From NCBI GenBank assembly GCA_902363045.1, contig CABIYX010000004.1, positions 13,567 through 77,566 of the forward strand: a stretch of DNA of 64,000 nucleotides, read 5' to 3'. The DNA is from Clostridiales bacterium (lineage in GTDB: Bacteria; Bacillota; Clostridia; Oscillospirales; Oscillospiraceae). Below the pieces are notes generated by a model. The model did not search any database and was not told the DNA's origin. It worked only from the letters and a program-made list of their open reading frames with translations. Below, one piece after another: positions 26,302-34,952 of this stretch (its first letter is position 1; every line of letters starts with the position of its first letter). A program made the position numbers and the translations under genes.

Positions 26302-26975
26302 TGGGGCAGCCTCTCTCTCACAATGGCCAGCAGGGCCTCCAGGCTGCCCGCCCGGTCTAGCCGGGTGGTGTCCAGCAGCACGGCGTCCTCCGCCTGGCGG
26401 AGGGGGGCAACGGCCCGGGTGCGGTCCTGCTCGTCCCGGCGGAGGATGCCGGACAGCACCGCGTCAAACTCCGCCTCCTGCCCCCGCTGGCGCAGCTCCA
26501 GCAGGCGGCGCTCCGCCCGGGCCTCCGGCGCGGCGGTGAGGAAGATCTTCACCCCGGCCCGGGGCAGCACCACTGTCCCGATGTCCCGGCCATCCATGAC
26601 CACATCCCGCTCTCTGGCCTGCCGCCGCTGGAAGTCCAGCAGAAAATCCCGCACCGCGGGCAGGGCCGCCACCTGGGAGGCCAGGGCCGAGACCGAATTC
26701 TCCCGGATGGCCTCAGTCACATCCCGTCCGGACAGGTACATCCGCTGTACGCCGTCCTCCCCGTAGTCCATCCGGATGTCCAGCCCCTCCAGCAGGGACT
26801 CCACCTGCGCCGGGTTGGAGGGATCCGCCCCCGCCTCCCGGACCCGCAGGGCCACTGTGCGGTAGATGGCCCCCGTATCCACATACAAATACCCCAGCTC
26901 CTGGGCCAGCGCCCGGGCCAGGGTGCTCTTCCCGGCTCCGGCCGGGCCGTCAATGGCTATACTTCTCTCCTGCAT
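26298..26975 (-). CDS. cmk: Cytidylate kinase
   Basis: Phosphorylates CMP/dCMP; 225 residues. P-loop 'GPAGAGKSTLARALA' at about 10-24, 'VDTGAIYRTVALR' and 'MDGRDIGTVVLP' are diagnostic. ATG at 26975 is used because the protein then begins directly with the Rossmann strand 'RSIAIDGPAG'; GGAG lies upstream. The longer upstream frame crosses a non-coding hairpin element and is rejected. Confidence 0.95.
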   Translation of the reverse strand: MQERSIAIDGPAGAGKSTLARALAQELGYLYVDTGAIYRTVALRVREAGADPSNPAQVESLLEGLDIRMDYGEDGVQRMYLSGRDVTEAIRENSVSALASQVAALPAVRDFLLDFQRRQARERDVVMDGRDIGTVVLPRAGVKIFLTAAPEARAERRLLELRQRGQEAEFDAVLSGILRRDEQDRTRAVAPLRQAEDAVLLDTTRLDRAGSLEALLAIVRERLPQ

Positions 26976-26996
26976 CTTACCATACGCTCCGTTGTC

Positions 26997-27040
26997 TTGT
27001 TGTTCCTCCTTTTTCTTGCGGGAAAAAGGAGCAAAAAAAA
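26997..27040 (-). repeat. Hairpin with long T run upstream of cmk
   Basis: Arms CTCCTTTTTC (about 27006-27015) and GAAAAAGGAG (about 27022-27031) on the plus strand, flanked by an A8 run (T8 on the minus strand). It resembles the hairpin at 52402-52425 before glmM in sequence and placement: both are 20-50 bases upstream of a start codon and both are flanked by A/T runs. May be a dispersed repeat or an attenuator between the oxidoreductase gene and cmk. A second short hairpin lies at 27086-27110 (arms CCTGTCCC/GGGACAGG). Confidence 0.5.
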
Positions 27041-27132
27041 CCGCTCGCCCGGCGCCATCCGCCCCGGGGCTTTGGGCCGCCGCCTCCTGTCCCCGCCTTC
27101 GCGGGACAGGGACATGAAGCGGCGAAAGGGCC

Positions 27133-28401
27133 TTACGGCTCCGCCAAAAAGGCAGCCGCCCCCTCCCCCGCCGCCCGGCCGGTGGCCCAGGCGATCTGGA
27201 GGTTGAAGCCGCCGGTATAGGCGTCCACATCGATCAGCTCCCCGGCAAAAAAGAGGCCTGGGAGCCTTTTGGACTGCATGGTCCTGGGGTCGATCTCCCC
27301 CACCTTGATCCCGCCGGAGGTGACAATGGCCTCGGCGATGGGCCGCGGCCCCTTGATGCGGACGGTCAGGCCCTTCAGGGTCTCCAGCAGACGCCGCCGC
27401 TCCCCCCGGGTCACGTCGTGGGCCTTCCGGTCCGGTGGGATATCCGCCAGCCGGAGGGCCACCGGCACCATCAGCCGGGGGACCAGGCTGCCCATCACGT
27501 TCTGCATATCCTTGTTGGCGTTGTCCCCCAGTTCCCGGAGCAGCCGGGCGTCCAGCTTCTCCTCGTCCAGGGCGGGCTTCAGGTCGATGACCGCCCGATA
27601 GGCGTTTTTCTCAAAATCACGCAGATGGGCACTGGCGCTTAGAATCAGAGGACCAGACAGACCGAAGTGTGTAAACAGCAACTCCCCCTGCTCTTGGAAC
27701 AGCACCTTCCCCTTCCGATCCTTCATCCGCAGTATCACGTTTTTCAAAGCCAGGCCCTGCATCTCTCCGCAGAACGCCTCCTCCGCCTCCAGCGGCACCA
27801 GGGAGGGCCTGGGGGGAACCACACTGTGCCCCACGGAACGGGCTAGCTCATAGCCGTCCCCCGTCGAGCCGGTGGCGGGATAGGACGCCCCGCCGGTGGC
27901 CAGCACCACCCCGCGGCACGGGAGCTCCTTCCGCTCCCCGCCGTCCTGACTCAGCTCCACGGCGCGCACAGCCCCGCCCTCCGCGCACAGGCGGGAAACC
28001 CGCCCCTGTATGATGGGCACCGACAGGCGGCGCAGCTCAAAAAACAGGGCGTCAATGATGTCGGCGGACCGGTCGGAGGCGGGAAACACCCGATTGCCCC
28101 GCTCCACCTTCAGCTTCACGCCCAGCTCCGTGAAAAAGCGCTCCACCTCCGCCGGCGGCGTTTTGTTCATTGCGCTGTAAAGGAATTTTCCATTCCGGGG
28201 CGTCGCCGCCAGCGCCTCCTCCGGCGTGCAGTGGTTGGTGACGTTGCACCGCCCCTTCCCCGTGATGTACAGCTTCCGCCCCAGCTTGGGGTTTCGTTCC
28301 ACCAGGCAGACGTCCGCGCCCAGGCGGGCGGCGGTGATGGCCGCCATCATACCCGCGGCCCCGCCGCCCACTACAACAAGCTCATGGCCGATCTGACTCA
28401 A
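27133..28401 (-). CDS. HI0933/YhiN-type FAD-dependent oxidoreductase
   Basis: 422 residues. N-terminal dinucleotide-binding 'VVGGGAAGMMAAITAARLG', 'GKGRCNVTN' near residue 48 and 'ATGGASYPATGSTGDGY' near 170 identify the BaiN/YhiN-like flavoprotein family, and the C-terminus contains 'FFAGELIDVDAYTGGFNLQ'. Substrate unknown; names such as aminoacetone oxidase or bile-acid reductase in databases should not be applied without evidence. TTG start at 28401 overlaps the regulator stop. Precedes cmk. Confidence 0.9.
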   Translation of the reverse strand: MSQIGHELVVVGGGAAGMMAAITAARLGADVCLVERNPKLGRKLYITGKGRCNVTNHCTPEEALAATPRNGKFLYSAMNKTPPAEVERFFTELGVKLKVERGNRVFPASDRSADIIDALFFELRRLSVPIIQGRVSRLCAEGGAVRAVELSQDGGERKELPCRGVVLATGGASYPATGSTGDGYELARSVGHSVVPPRPSLVPLEAEEAFCGEMQGLALKNVILRMKDRKGKVLFQEQGELLFTHFGLSGPLILSASAHLRDFEKNAYRAVIDLKPALDEEKLDARLLRELGDNANKDMQNVMGSLVPRLMVPVALRLADIPPDRKAHDVTRGERRRLLETLKGLTVRIKGPRPIAEAIVTSGGIKVGEIDPRTMQSKRLPGLFFAGELIDVDAYTGGFNLQIAWATGRAAGEGAAAFLAEP

Positions 28402-29261
28402 TCCTGCACCTTCTCATAGACCCCATACTCCTCCCAGATCTTCTCCAGCGTCTGGAAGGTCTTGGACAGGTCCTCGTTTTTCTTTCGGCTCACCTCCACC
28501 AGCAGGGCGTTCACCAGGCTCAGCGGGGCCACCAGGGAGTCCACAAAGGAGGCCATGTCGCTGCGGGCCTTCAGCGTATACTGGGAGATCTGAGCCAGGG
28601 GGGACGCCTCGCTGTCCGTGATGGCGATGGTGGTGGCCCCCCGGTCCCGGGCGAAGCTCACCGCCTGGACCGCCCGGCTGGAGTAGCGGGGAAAGCTGAC
28701 GCCGACGATGACGTCCTCCGGCCCCACCCGCAGCAGGCTCTCGAACACCTCGCTGGGGGTATTCGCGGTGATCATCACCACATTGTCAAAAATCAGATTG
28801 AAGTAGAACCCCAGGAAGGTAGCGATGGCCGCCGCGGAGCGCACGCCGATGATGTAGATCCGGCGGGCCGCCACAATGGCGTCTGTGGCCTTTTCAAAGC
28901 TGTCCCGGTCGATCTCATCCAGGGTCTGGCGGATCTTGTCGATGTCCGACTGGAGCACCATGTCCAGCACATCCTGGTCGCCGAGCCGGTCGTTGGCCAC
29001 CTCGATGCGCTGCACCGAGGTCAGCCGGTTTCGGATCATTTTTTGCAGGGATTTCTGCATACTGGGGTACCCGTCATAGCCCAGCTCCGCCGCGAAGCGC
29101 ACCACAGTAGACTCGCTGACGCTGACCCGCTTGCCCAGCTTGCTGGCCGTCATAAAGGCCGCCTTGTCATAGGACTCCAGAATGTAGTTGGCGATCCGCT
29201 TCTGCCCCTTGGAGAAGCTGTCCATATTCTCCTGGATCACAGCCAGAATATCACGATTCAT
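28398..29261 (-). CDS. MurR/RpiR family transcriptional regulator
   Basis: 287 residues: N-terminal HTH_6 domain (about 1-77; 'VSVSESTVVRFAAELGYDGYP') and a C-terminal SIS sugar-phosphate binding domain (about 110-260; 'IIGVRSAAAIA', 'GVSFPRYSSRAV'). Such regulators usually respond to phosphosugars, yet no sugar genes are adjacent; it is coupled by overlap to the flavoprotein gene. Its own promoter at 29371-29399 carries an imperfect dyad, consistent with self-control. Confidence 0.92.
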   Translation of the reverse strand: MNRDILAVIQENMDSFSKGQKRIANYILESYDKAAFMTASKLGKRVSVSESTVVRFAAELGYDGYPSMQKSLQKMIRNRLTSVQRIEVANDRLGDQDVLDMVLQSDIDKIRQTLDEIDRDSFEKATDAIVAARRIYIIGVRSAAAIATFLGFYFNLIFDNVVMITANTPSEVFESLLRVGPEDVIVGVSFPRYSSRAVQAVSFARDRGATTIAITDSEASPLAQISQYTLKARSDMASFVDSLVAPLSLVNALLVEVSRKKNEDLSKTFQTLEKIWEEYGVYEKVQD

Positions 29262-29370
29262 TCCGTCTCATCCTCCTGCGGGCCCCCAGACGCGCAAAAC
29301 GGCCGGGCGCGGGGCTCTGCCCGCGTCCGGACTGCTCCGCCGCTCCGGGAGACCAGTTTCCTTGTTCTCC

Positions 29371-29399
29371 ATGATAACGGTTCCGGAGGAAAAATGCAA
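29371..29399 (-). promoter_or_regulatory. Promoter of the rpiR-type regulator unit, with flanking dyad
   Basis: Minus-strand TTGCAT (29399-29394), 17-base spacer, TATCAT (29376-29371). Inverted repeat TGCAAG (29395-29400) / CTTGCA (29427-29432) overlaps the -35 element and reaches the 3' end of rluB. This could be an operator for the regulator. The GC-rich rest of the gap (29262-29370) shows nothing further. Confidence 0.6.
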
Positions 29400-29421
29400 G
29401 TTAATTTTGCAGGATTTCATT

Positions 29422-30174
29422 TTAATCTTGCAAAACCGATCCAAGTCCGGCGGGAGCCACCCCCGCCTCTTCCCGCAGAAGGCGCAGCTCCTCCCCGGTC
29501 AGGGGCCGCCACTGTCCCGGCTCCAGTCCCCGGTCCAGCCAGACCCGGCCCTCCCGCACCCGCTTGAGGCGCCGCACCTCCAGCCCCGCCTGGGCGCACA
29601 TCCGGCGCACCTGGCGGTTCTTCCCCTGGTGGATGACCACGGAGAGGCGGGTCACATCCTCCCCCCTGCGGCCCATCCGCACCCGGGCCGGGGCAATGGG
29701 CTCCCCGTCCAGCTCCATGGGGCCGGACAGGATGGGCAGGGCCCGGTCCACGTCTCCCGTCACCCACACCAGATACTCCTTCTCCACCTCGCCGCTGGGG
29801 TGGAGAAGCCCGTGGGTCAGCTCCCCGTCATCGGTGAACAGCAGCAGCCCCTCAGAATCCAGATCCAGACGGCCCACCGGCCACACCCTCCGGCCGCAAC
29901 CGGACACCAGAGAGGCCGCCGTCCGCCGCCCCTTCTCGTCCGCCAGAGTGGTCACATACCCTCTGGGCTTGTTCAGCATGAGATATGTACGTTCCACCCG
30001 GGCACGGAGGGGAACGCCGTCCACCTCCACCCGGTCCCGCTCCAGGTCCGCCCGGTCCCCCAGGGAGGCCCGGCTTCCATTCACCGTCACCCGTCCCTGG
30101 GAGATCCACGCCTCCGCTGCCCGGCGGGAGGCCAGCCCACAGGATGAGATCAATTTTTGCAGCCGTTCTTCCAT
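29422..30174 (-). CDS. rluB: RsuA/RluB-type pseudouridine synthase
   Basis: 250 residues. N-terminal S4 RNA-binding domain (about 3-60; 'LQKLISSCGLASRRAAE') and synthase domain with the catalytic Asp in 'GRLDLDSEGLLLFTDDG' and 'GKNRQVRRM'. Next to scpB/dacF this is the place where Firmicutes carry rluB, so 23S rRNA is the probable target; RsuA or RluE/F specificity cannot be excluded. GGAGG lies 9 bases before the ATG at 30174. Confidence 0.9.
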   Translation of the reverse strand: MEERLQKLISSCGLASRRAAEAWISQGRVTVNGSRASLGDRADLERDRVEVDGVPLRARVERTYLMLNKPRGYVTTLADEKGRRTAASLVSGCGRRVWPVGRLDLDSEGLLLFTDDGELTHGLLHPSGEVEKEYLVWVTGDVDRALPILSGPMELDGEPIAPARVRMGRRGEDVTRLSVVIHQGKNRQVRRMCAQAGLEVRRLKRVREGRVWLDRGLEPGQWRPLTGEELRLLREEAGVAPAGLGSVLQD

Positions 30175-30195
30175 ATCAGGCCGCCTCCTTTTTGT

Positions 30196-31302
30196 TCAAA
30201 GCTCTTTCAGACGGTCCATCAGCCGCCGGAACAGGCCCCTCCGGGGCTCCGCCAGATCCCTGGGGACCGCCTCCCCGCACACCAGCGGGATCTCTCCAGC
30301 CGGCTCGTCCCCCACCGCTCCGCGGAGGGTGCCGATCCGTACTCCTTTCTGCACCGGAGCGGTGAGCTGCTCCATGTGCAGATCCAGCCGAAACTCCAGA
30401 CGCTCCCCCTCCCGCAGGGGCCAGTGCAGGTCCGCTCCCGCCCGGACCGGACAGAAGGGGACCAGGCTGCCCCCCACCGGCAGAGAGCAGATCTCCTCCC
30501 CCGCCCGGACCGCCGTCTCTATCTTCCAGTTGGAGAAGCCCCAGTCGAACAGGGCGGCATGGTCCCGCCAGTCATCCGGATCGTCCAGTGTGACGGCGAT
30601 CAGAGTCATGCCGTCCCGCTCTGCCGCTGAGACCAGGGTGCGCCCCGCCTTCTCCGTATACCCTGTTTTCAGGCCCACACAGCCCTCGTACCGCCACAGC
30701 AGCTTGTTGTGATTGACAAAACTCCGCCCCTCCAGGGTAACGGACCGGGTGGAGGCGATGGCCGCCAGAGTCTCGTTTTTCAGACAGGCCCGGGCCAGCA
30801 GGGCCAGATCCCGGGCAGTGGAGCAGTGTCCCTCCGCGTTCAGGCCGCTGGGGTTGGCAAAGCTGCTGTTCGTCATGCCCAGCCGGGCCGCACGGCGGTT
30901 CATCTCCGCGACAAAATTCTCCACAGTCCCGCCGCAGTGCCGGGCCACCGCCAGGGCGGCATCGTTGCCCGACTGGAGCAGCAGCCCGTACAGCAGGGTC
31001 TCCAGCCGCAGTTCCTCCCCGGACCGCAGGTAGAGGGAGGAGCCCTCCGTTCTGGTGTCCTCCTCCCGGACGGTCACCTTCTCCTCCAGGGGATGGCCTG
31101 ACTCCAGCGCCACCAGGGCGGTCATCAGCTTGGTGACGCTGGCGATCAGCCGGGGGCGGCCGGCGTCCTGCTCATAGAGGACCCGCCCGCTCTCCGCCTC
31201 CATCAGGATGGCGGAGCCCGCGGAGGTGCCTATCCCATGGGCCGTGGGCAGGATATTCAGACACAGCAGAAGGGCCGCCGCCGCGGCCAGAAGGCGTTTC
31301 AA
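30196..31302 (-). CDS. dacF: D-alanyl-D-alanine carboxypeptidase (DacF-like, S11)
   Basis: 368 residues with a signal peptide (about 1-23). Penicillin-binding motifs: SxxK as 'ASVTKLMTA' near 55, SxN as 'QSGNDAA' near 114 and 'LKTGYTEKAG' near 222, followed by the PBP5-type beta-rich C-terminal domain. It lacks an obvious C-terminal membrane anchor. TTG start at 31302 is supported by GAGGTG 7 bases upstream. The gerW-dacF context is typical of sporulating Clostridia, where DacF/DacB trims spore or vegetative peptidoglycan. Confidence 0.92.
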   Translation of the reverse strand: MKRLLAAAAALLLCLNILPTAHGIGTSAGSAILMEAESGRVLYEQDAGRPRLIASVTKLMTALVALESGHPLEEKVTVREEDTRTEGSSLYLRSGEELRLETLLYGLLLQSGNDAALAVARHCGGTVENFVAEMNRRAARLGMTNSSFANPSGLNAEGHCSTARDLALLARACLKNETLAAIASTRSVTLEGRSFVNHNKLLWRYEGCVGLKTGYTEKAGRTLVSAAERDGMTLIAVTLDDPDDWRDHAALFDWGFSNWKIETAVRAGEEICSLPVGGSLVPFCPVRAGADLHWPLREGERLEFRLDLHMEQLTAPVQKGVRIGTLRGAVGDEPAGEIPLVCGEAVPRDLAEPRRGLFRRLMDRLKEL

Positions 31303-31383
31303 TCCCCATCACCTCGTTGTTTGGATGGGTCCAGTATGCCCCGCCGCTCTCCCGCTTATCCCCGGCGCTTCCGCTCCGCGGTC

Positions 31384-31803
31384 TTATTCCACCACATCCG
31401 GGTCGGGCTGTCCCTTTTTCTCCTGCTGCTTCTCCCAAAATTCCGTCACCTTGTCCACCACCTCGGGGACCACCTCAATGACCCGGTCCACCGTGGTGGC
31501 CGGAGGAGGCGCCACCGGCAGCAGCTTGACGCTCTCCCCCCGGATGATGAGGAAGGCCACCGGCTCCAGCTTGGCGCTTGCCCCGCTGCCGCCGCCGAAG
31601 CTGTTGTCCGCCTCCGGCTTCTGATTTTTTGTGGTGAAATCGCTGCCGCCGCTGGCAATGCCGAAGGACAGCCGGGACACCGGGATCAGGGTCACGTCGC
31701 CTGTCTGGATGGGGGTCCCGATGATGGTGTTGGCGTCCACCATGGTGTGGATCTTCTCCATAGCCGTCCCCATCAGATCTGTAAGAGGGTGCTGCTTTTC
31801 CAT
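31384..31803 (-). CDS. ytfJ: GerW family sporulation protein (YtfJ)
   Basis: 139 residues with the family block 'DANTIIGTPIQTGDVTLIPVSRLSFG' (read in pieces) and 'GGGSGASAKLEPVAFLII'. In Bacillus YtfJ is needed for normal germination with some germinants. Its presence suggests that the organism belongs to a spore-forming lineage, though it does not prove sporulation. Lies between DUF2953 and dacF, a conserved neighbourhood. Confidence 0.92.
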   Translation of the reverse strand: MEKQHPLTDLMGTAMEKIHTMVDANTIIGTPIQTGDVTLIPVSRLSFGIASGGSDFTTKNQKPEADNSFGGGSGASAKLEPVAFLIIRGESVKLLPVAPPPATTVDRVIEVVPEVVDKVTEFWEKQQEKKGQPDPDVVE

Positions 31804-31915
31804 TGTTCATGCCGCCTTTCTTTATGCTTCCCTTCGCGCTCCGCCCGGGAAAGGGTATGCTCTCCCCGGACGCCGCGCTCCGTACTGCTCTTTTATGATC
31901 TTCCGCCGCCCTGTG

Positions 31916-32551
31916 TCACACAGCGGCCTTCTGCTTCTGACCGGCCCGCCGCCGGTCCTCCCGGCGCACCGCCAGCAGCACGCTCAGGGCCTTCACACCG
32001 AAGCTCAGGCCCAGGGCCGCCAGCTCTCCCACCGTCAGGGACAGGGAGACCCGCCCGTACAGCGCGGGCTCCGTCCGGTCAAAATCCAGCTCCACCCGGG
32101 CCCGGCCATCCTTGACGTGAAAGGCGCGGGTCACCGGCTGCCAGATCCCCCCCAGCAGGGCGTTGGCCTGGCCGTACCGCAGGGCGGCGTCCGCCGGGTC
32201 GGGGGCCCCGGCCACCAGGCGCAGGCGCAGCTCGTCGATCTGGAGTTTTCTGCGGAACTGCCCCGCCGCCTCCAGCAGCAGGGGGAACAGACGGCGGCCC
32301 AGCTCCAGCAGGCCCCGTCTGGACAAAAAGGGCGGGCGGGGCTGCTTCCCGCCGCCGGTCCCCTCCTGCCGCGCCTTCTTCGGCCGGTCCGGCTTTTTCT
32401 CCTCCTGCCTGGGAAAAAGCCGGAACTCCGTGGGTCCGACCCGGAGCCAGGCCCCCGCCGTCTCCGGGGTGTACTCCCCCCGGAGCCCCACACGGAGCCC
32501 TCCCAGCAGGAACACCGCCGCCAGGGCAGCAGCCAGCACCGCCCACATCAT
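31916..32551 (-). CDS. DUF2953 family protein
   Basis: 211 residues: an N-terminal membrane segment (about 3-20), a charged Lys/Arg/Glu linker (about 50-75), and a C-terminal part ending in a hydrophobic helix with 'YGQANALLGGIWQPV'-type family sequence. Function unknown; DUF2953 genes usually stand directly upstream of gerW in Clostridia and Bacilli, which suggests a role near spore or envelope formation. Start overlaps the scpB stop by 4 bases. Confidence 0.85.
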   Translation of the reverse strand: MMWAVLAAALAAVFLLGGLRVGLRGEYTPETAGAWLRVGPTEFRLFPRQEEKKPDRPKKARQEGTGGGKQPRPPFLSRRGLLELGRRLFPLLLEAAGQFRRKLQIDELRLRLVAGAPDPADAALRYGQANALLGGIWQPVTRAFHVKDGRARVELDFDRTEPALYGRVSLSLTVGELAALGLSFGVKALSVLLAVRREDRRRAGQKQKAAV

Positions 32552-33168
32552 GGCTCACGCTCCCCGGCGGACTCCGGCTCCTCCGGTCCGTCCTCCTCCG
32601 CCTTCAGTTGGGCCATCCGGGCCTCCAGCTCCAACGCCATCTGGTCCCCCTCCCGGCTGGCGGCAGGCAGCTCCGGAAGTTCCTCCAGACTGCTCAGTCC
32701 GAAGGAGCGCAGGAAATTCCGGGTGGTGCGGTAGAGGATGGGCCGGCCGGGCACCGCCAGGCGGCCGCTCTCCTCGATCAGCTCCCGCTCCAGCAGCAGC
32801 CCCACCGTATAGGCGCTGTCCACCCCCCGGATCTGGTCCACATAGGCCCGGGTCACCGGCTGGTAGTAGGCGATGATGGCCAGCACCTCCAGCGCGGGCT
32901 GGGACAGCCGGGCGGGCTTGCGGCCCTCCAGCGTCCTGCGGATACACTCCGCCTGCTCCGGCGCGGAGCAGAGCTGATAGCTGGCGTCCAGCCGCAGCAG
33001 CCGGATGCCCCGCCGCTCATAGCGGTACCGGTCCATCAGCCGCTGGGCCACGGCGTCCAGGGTGGGCCGGTCGGTCTCCAGCCCCAGGCACAGCCGCTCC
33101 ACCCCCACCGGCTCGCCGGCGGCGAACAGCACCCCCTCCAGAGCGGCCTCCAGCTCCTTCAGATCCAA
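32548..33168 (-). CDS. scpB: Segregation and condensation protein B
   Basis: 206 residues, two winged-helix domains; 'EAALEGVLFAAGEPV' at the start and 'ALEVLAIIAYYQPVTRAYVDQIRGVDS' region in the middle (quoted in part) are diagnostic. Works with ScpA and SMC in chromosome condensation. TTG start at 33168 after a G-rich site. The C-terminal ~40 residues are Glu-rich and variable. Confidence 0.95.
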   Translation of the reverse strand: MDLKELEAALEGVLFAAGEPVGVERLCLGLETDRPTLDAVAQRLMDRYRYERRGIRLLRLDASYQLCSAPEQAECIRRTLEGRKPARLSQPALEVLAIIAYYQPVTRAYVDQIRGVDSAYTVGLLLERELIEESGRLAVPGRPILYRTTRNFLRSFGLSSLEELPELPAASREGDQMALELEARMAQLKAEEDGPEEPESAGEREP

Positions 33169-33190
33169 AACGCTCCCCCCTCTCTCTGCT

Positions 33191-33994
33191 TCAGTCCTCT
33201 GTCCGTTCTGTTGTTCCGGACTCTGTTTCCTCCCCCGGCCCGGTACAGGTCACGGTGCAGTCCTCCGCCGTCCCCGCTAGGCGCAGCCGCCGGTCCTTGC
33301 ACAGCTCCAGCACCGCCAAAAATGTGGCCACCACCTCCGAGCGGCTCCGGCTGCCCCGGAACAGGGCCCGAAACCGGGCTACCCCCAGATGGAGCAGCCG
33401 CTGGAGCAGTTCCGAAGCCTTTTCCGCCACGGGATAGGGCTCCCGCCCCACGATGCCCTGGAAGGCGGATACCGGCGGGGGCAGCTTGTGGTCTGTGCGG
33501 CTCAGCACCGCCTGCATGGCCCGGCGCAGGTCCTCCTTGGGGTGGACATAGCAGTAGCTCCGGTTCGGACGAATCGCCTCCGGCGCCTTGGTAAGGCAGT
33601 CCCGGCCCACGCTGTACTGCTGGTCCATCTGAGGAATCACCTCCCGGATCTTCAGATAGTTCTCATTTCTCTGGTGGGCCTCCAGGGTGGCAATGAGCTG
33701 CTCCATCTCGCTCAGAGCCTCCTCATCGTGGATGGACAGCAGCATCCTGGTCTTGATATAGACCAGGTGGGAGGCCATGGTGACAAACTCGCTGGCCACC
33801 TCCAGATCCAGTTCCTTCCGCTGGGACATCCACTGGAGGTACTGGTCCAGGATCAGAGAGATCTGGATGTCCTTAATCTCCATTTTGTTTTTATTCAGCA
33901 GATGGAGGATCAGATCCAGAGGACCCACAAAGTCCTCCAGATCCTCGGCTTTCACCTTGACCACCCGCTCCAGGTGATAGATGGGGCCGTCCAT
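33191..33994 (-). CDS. scpA: Segregation and condensation protein A
   Basis: Kleisin subunit of the SMC complex, 267 residues. N-terminal SMC-neck-binding region 'FVGPLDLILHLLNKNKMEIKD' (shown in part) and C-terminal winged helix 'VVATFLAVLELCKDRRLRL'. The ATG at 33994 is decided by GGAGG 7 bases upstream; longer frames lack a site. The last ~20 residues are acidic and Thr-rich. Confidence 0.94.
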   Translation of the reverse strand: MDGPIYHLERVVKVKAEDLEDFVGPLDLILHLLNKNKMEIKDIQISLILDQYLQWMSQRKELDLEVASEFVTMASHLVYIKTRMLLSIHDEEALSEMEQLIATLEAHQRNENYLKIREVIPQMDQQYSVGRDCLTKAPEAIRPNRSYCYVHPKEDLRRAMQAVLSRTDHKLPPPVSAFQGIVGREPYPVAEKASELLQRLLHLGVARFRALFRGSRSRSEVVATFLAVLELCKDRRLRLAGTAEDCTVTCTGPGEETESGTTERTED

Positions 33995-34028
33995 GGGCGC
34001 ACCTCCCTCCCGCGTCACCGGAACATCA

Positions 34029-34715
34029 TCAGAAAAAGTAGTACTCCACCAGGGCGAAGGGGAATTGGGCCACACGGCACAGCTCCCGCAGCACCAGCTC
34101 CATGGCCGCCGTCAGCGGACCTCCAAAGGCGCCGGACCAGGCCAGCAGCACCACCGCCAGCATCAGATACCGCTCATACCGGAGGACCAGGTGATACCAC
34201 CGCTCCGGCAGCAGGACGTCCAGCACCTTGGAGCCGTCCAGCGGCGGCATGGGGATCAGGTTAAACAGCCCCAGACCCACGCTCACCACCGCCAGCTGGC
34301 ACAGGAACAGCAGAAGATAGGCCCCGGCGCGGCTCCCGCCCCAGAAGCGCAGCAGCAGCGAGCCCGCCCCCAGCGCGGCCAGCGCCAGCAGGAAGTTGGA
34401 GCCCGGACCCGCCAGGGCGGTGAGGGACATATCCCGCCGGGGACGGCGGAAGTTCCGCAGATCCACCGGCACGGGCTTAGCCCAGCCCACCCCCGCCGCC
34501 ATCAGCAGGAACAGTCCGATCCAGTCGATGTGGGACAGGGGGTTCAGAGTCAGCCGCCCATTGATCTTGGCCGTCGGATCCCCCAGCCGGTAGGCGGCCA
34601 GGCCGTGGGCCAGCTCGTGGACCGTCAGGCAGATCAGGCAGGCCGCGCCGCTCATCAGGAAGAGCAGCATACTCATCCAGTCCATGTGTTCGATCAATCC
34701 GGTCAGCGCGCCCAT
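34029..34715 (-). CDS. Site-2 protease family protein (M50)
   Basis: 228-residue integral membrane metalloprotease-like protein with about five to six helices. The zinc motif 'HELAHG' lies in the first third and the third ligand motif 'NLIPMPPLDGSK' in the last third, so it is likely active inside the membrane. The substrate is unknown. ATG at 34715 is chosen on ribosome-site spacing over a GTG at 34727. First gene after a strong promoter, followed by scpA-scpB, a conserved Firmicutes arrangement. Confidence 0.9.
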   Translation of the reverse strand: MGALTGLIEHMDWMSMLLFLMSGAACLICLTVHELAHGLAAYRLGDPTAKINGRLTLNPLSHIDWIGLFLLMAAGVGWAKPVPVDLRNFRRPRRDMSLTALAGPGSNFLLALAALGAGSLLLRFWGGSRAGAYLLLFLCQLAVVSVGLGLFNLIPMPPLDGSKVLDVLLPERWYHLVLRYERYLMLAVVLLAWSGAFGGPLTAAMELVLRELCRVAQFPFALVEYYFF

Positions 34716-34750
34716 AGCCGCTCCCACTCCTTTGGAACCAAAATCACTTT

Positions 34751-34779
34751 ATTATAACAATTCCGAGCGGGATTGACAA
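34751..34779 (-). promoter_or_regulatory. Strong sigma-A type promoter of the site-2 protease/scpAB unit
   Basis: Minus-strand TTGTCA (34779-34774), 17-base spacer, TATAAT (34756-34751). The likely transcript covers protease, scpA, scpB, DUF2953, gerW, dacF and rluB, all closely spaced. Confidence 0.8.
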
Positions 34780-34901
34780 GGCGGAGTTGCGCACGGCGCG
34801 CAAACGGTCCGTTCCCCGGCTCCGGAACCGGGCCCGTCCCCTTCTCCATTCTTCCCCGCCTCAGCCGCTCCGAAACGGAGGACAGGGCGGATCCACGCGG
34901 A

Positions 34902-34934
34902 AAACCCGGCTGCGCATCATGCACAGCCGGGTTT
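34902..34934 (-). terminator. Intrinsic terminator after engB
   Basis: Minus-strand arms AAACCCGGCTG / CAGCCGGGTTT (11 bp, loop of 11) followed by T residues. Lies 19 bases after the engB stop and before the protease promoter; the remaining bases to 34780 show nothing further. Confidence 0.85.
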
Positions 34935-34952
34935 CTATGAACATTAAGAACA

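Noticed and set aside
26976..27230. N-terminal extension of cmk
   Set aside because: It crosses a hairpin and T8 run and has Pro/Arg-rich composition; the P-loop domain starts at 26975.
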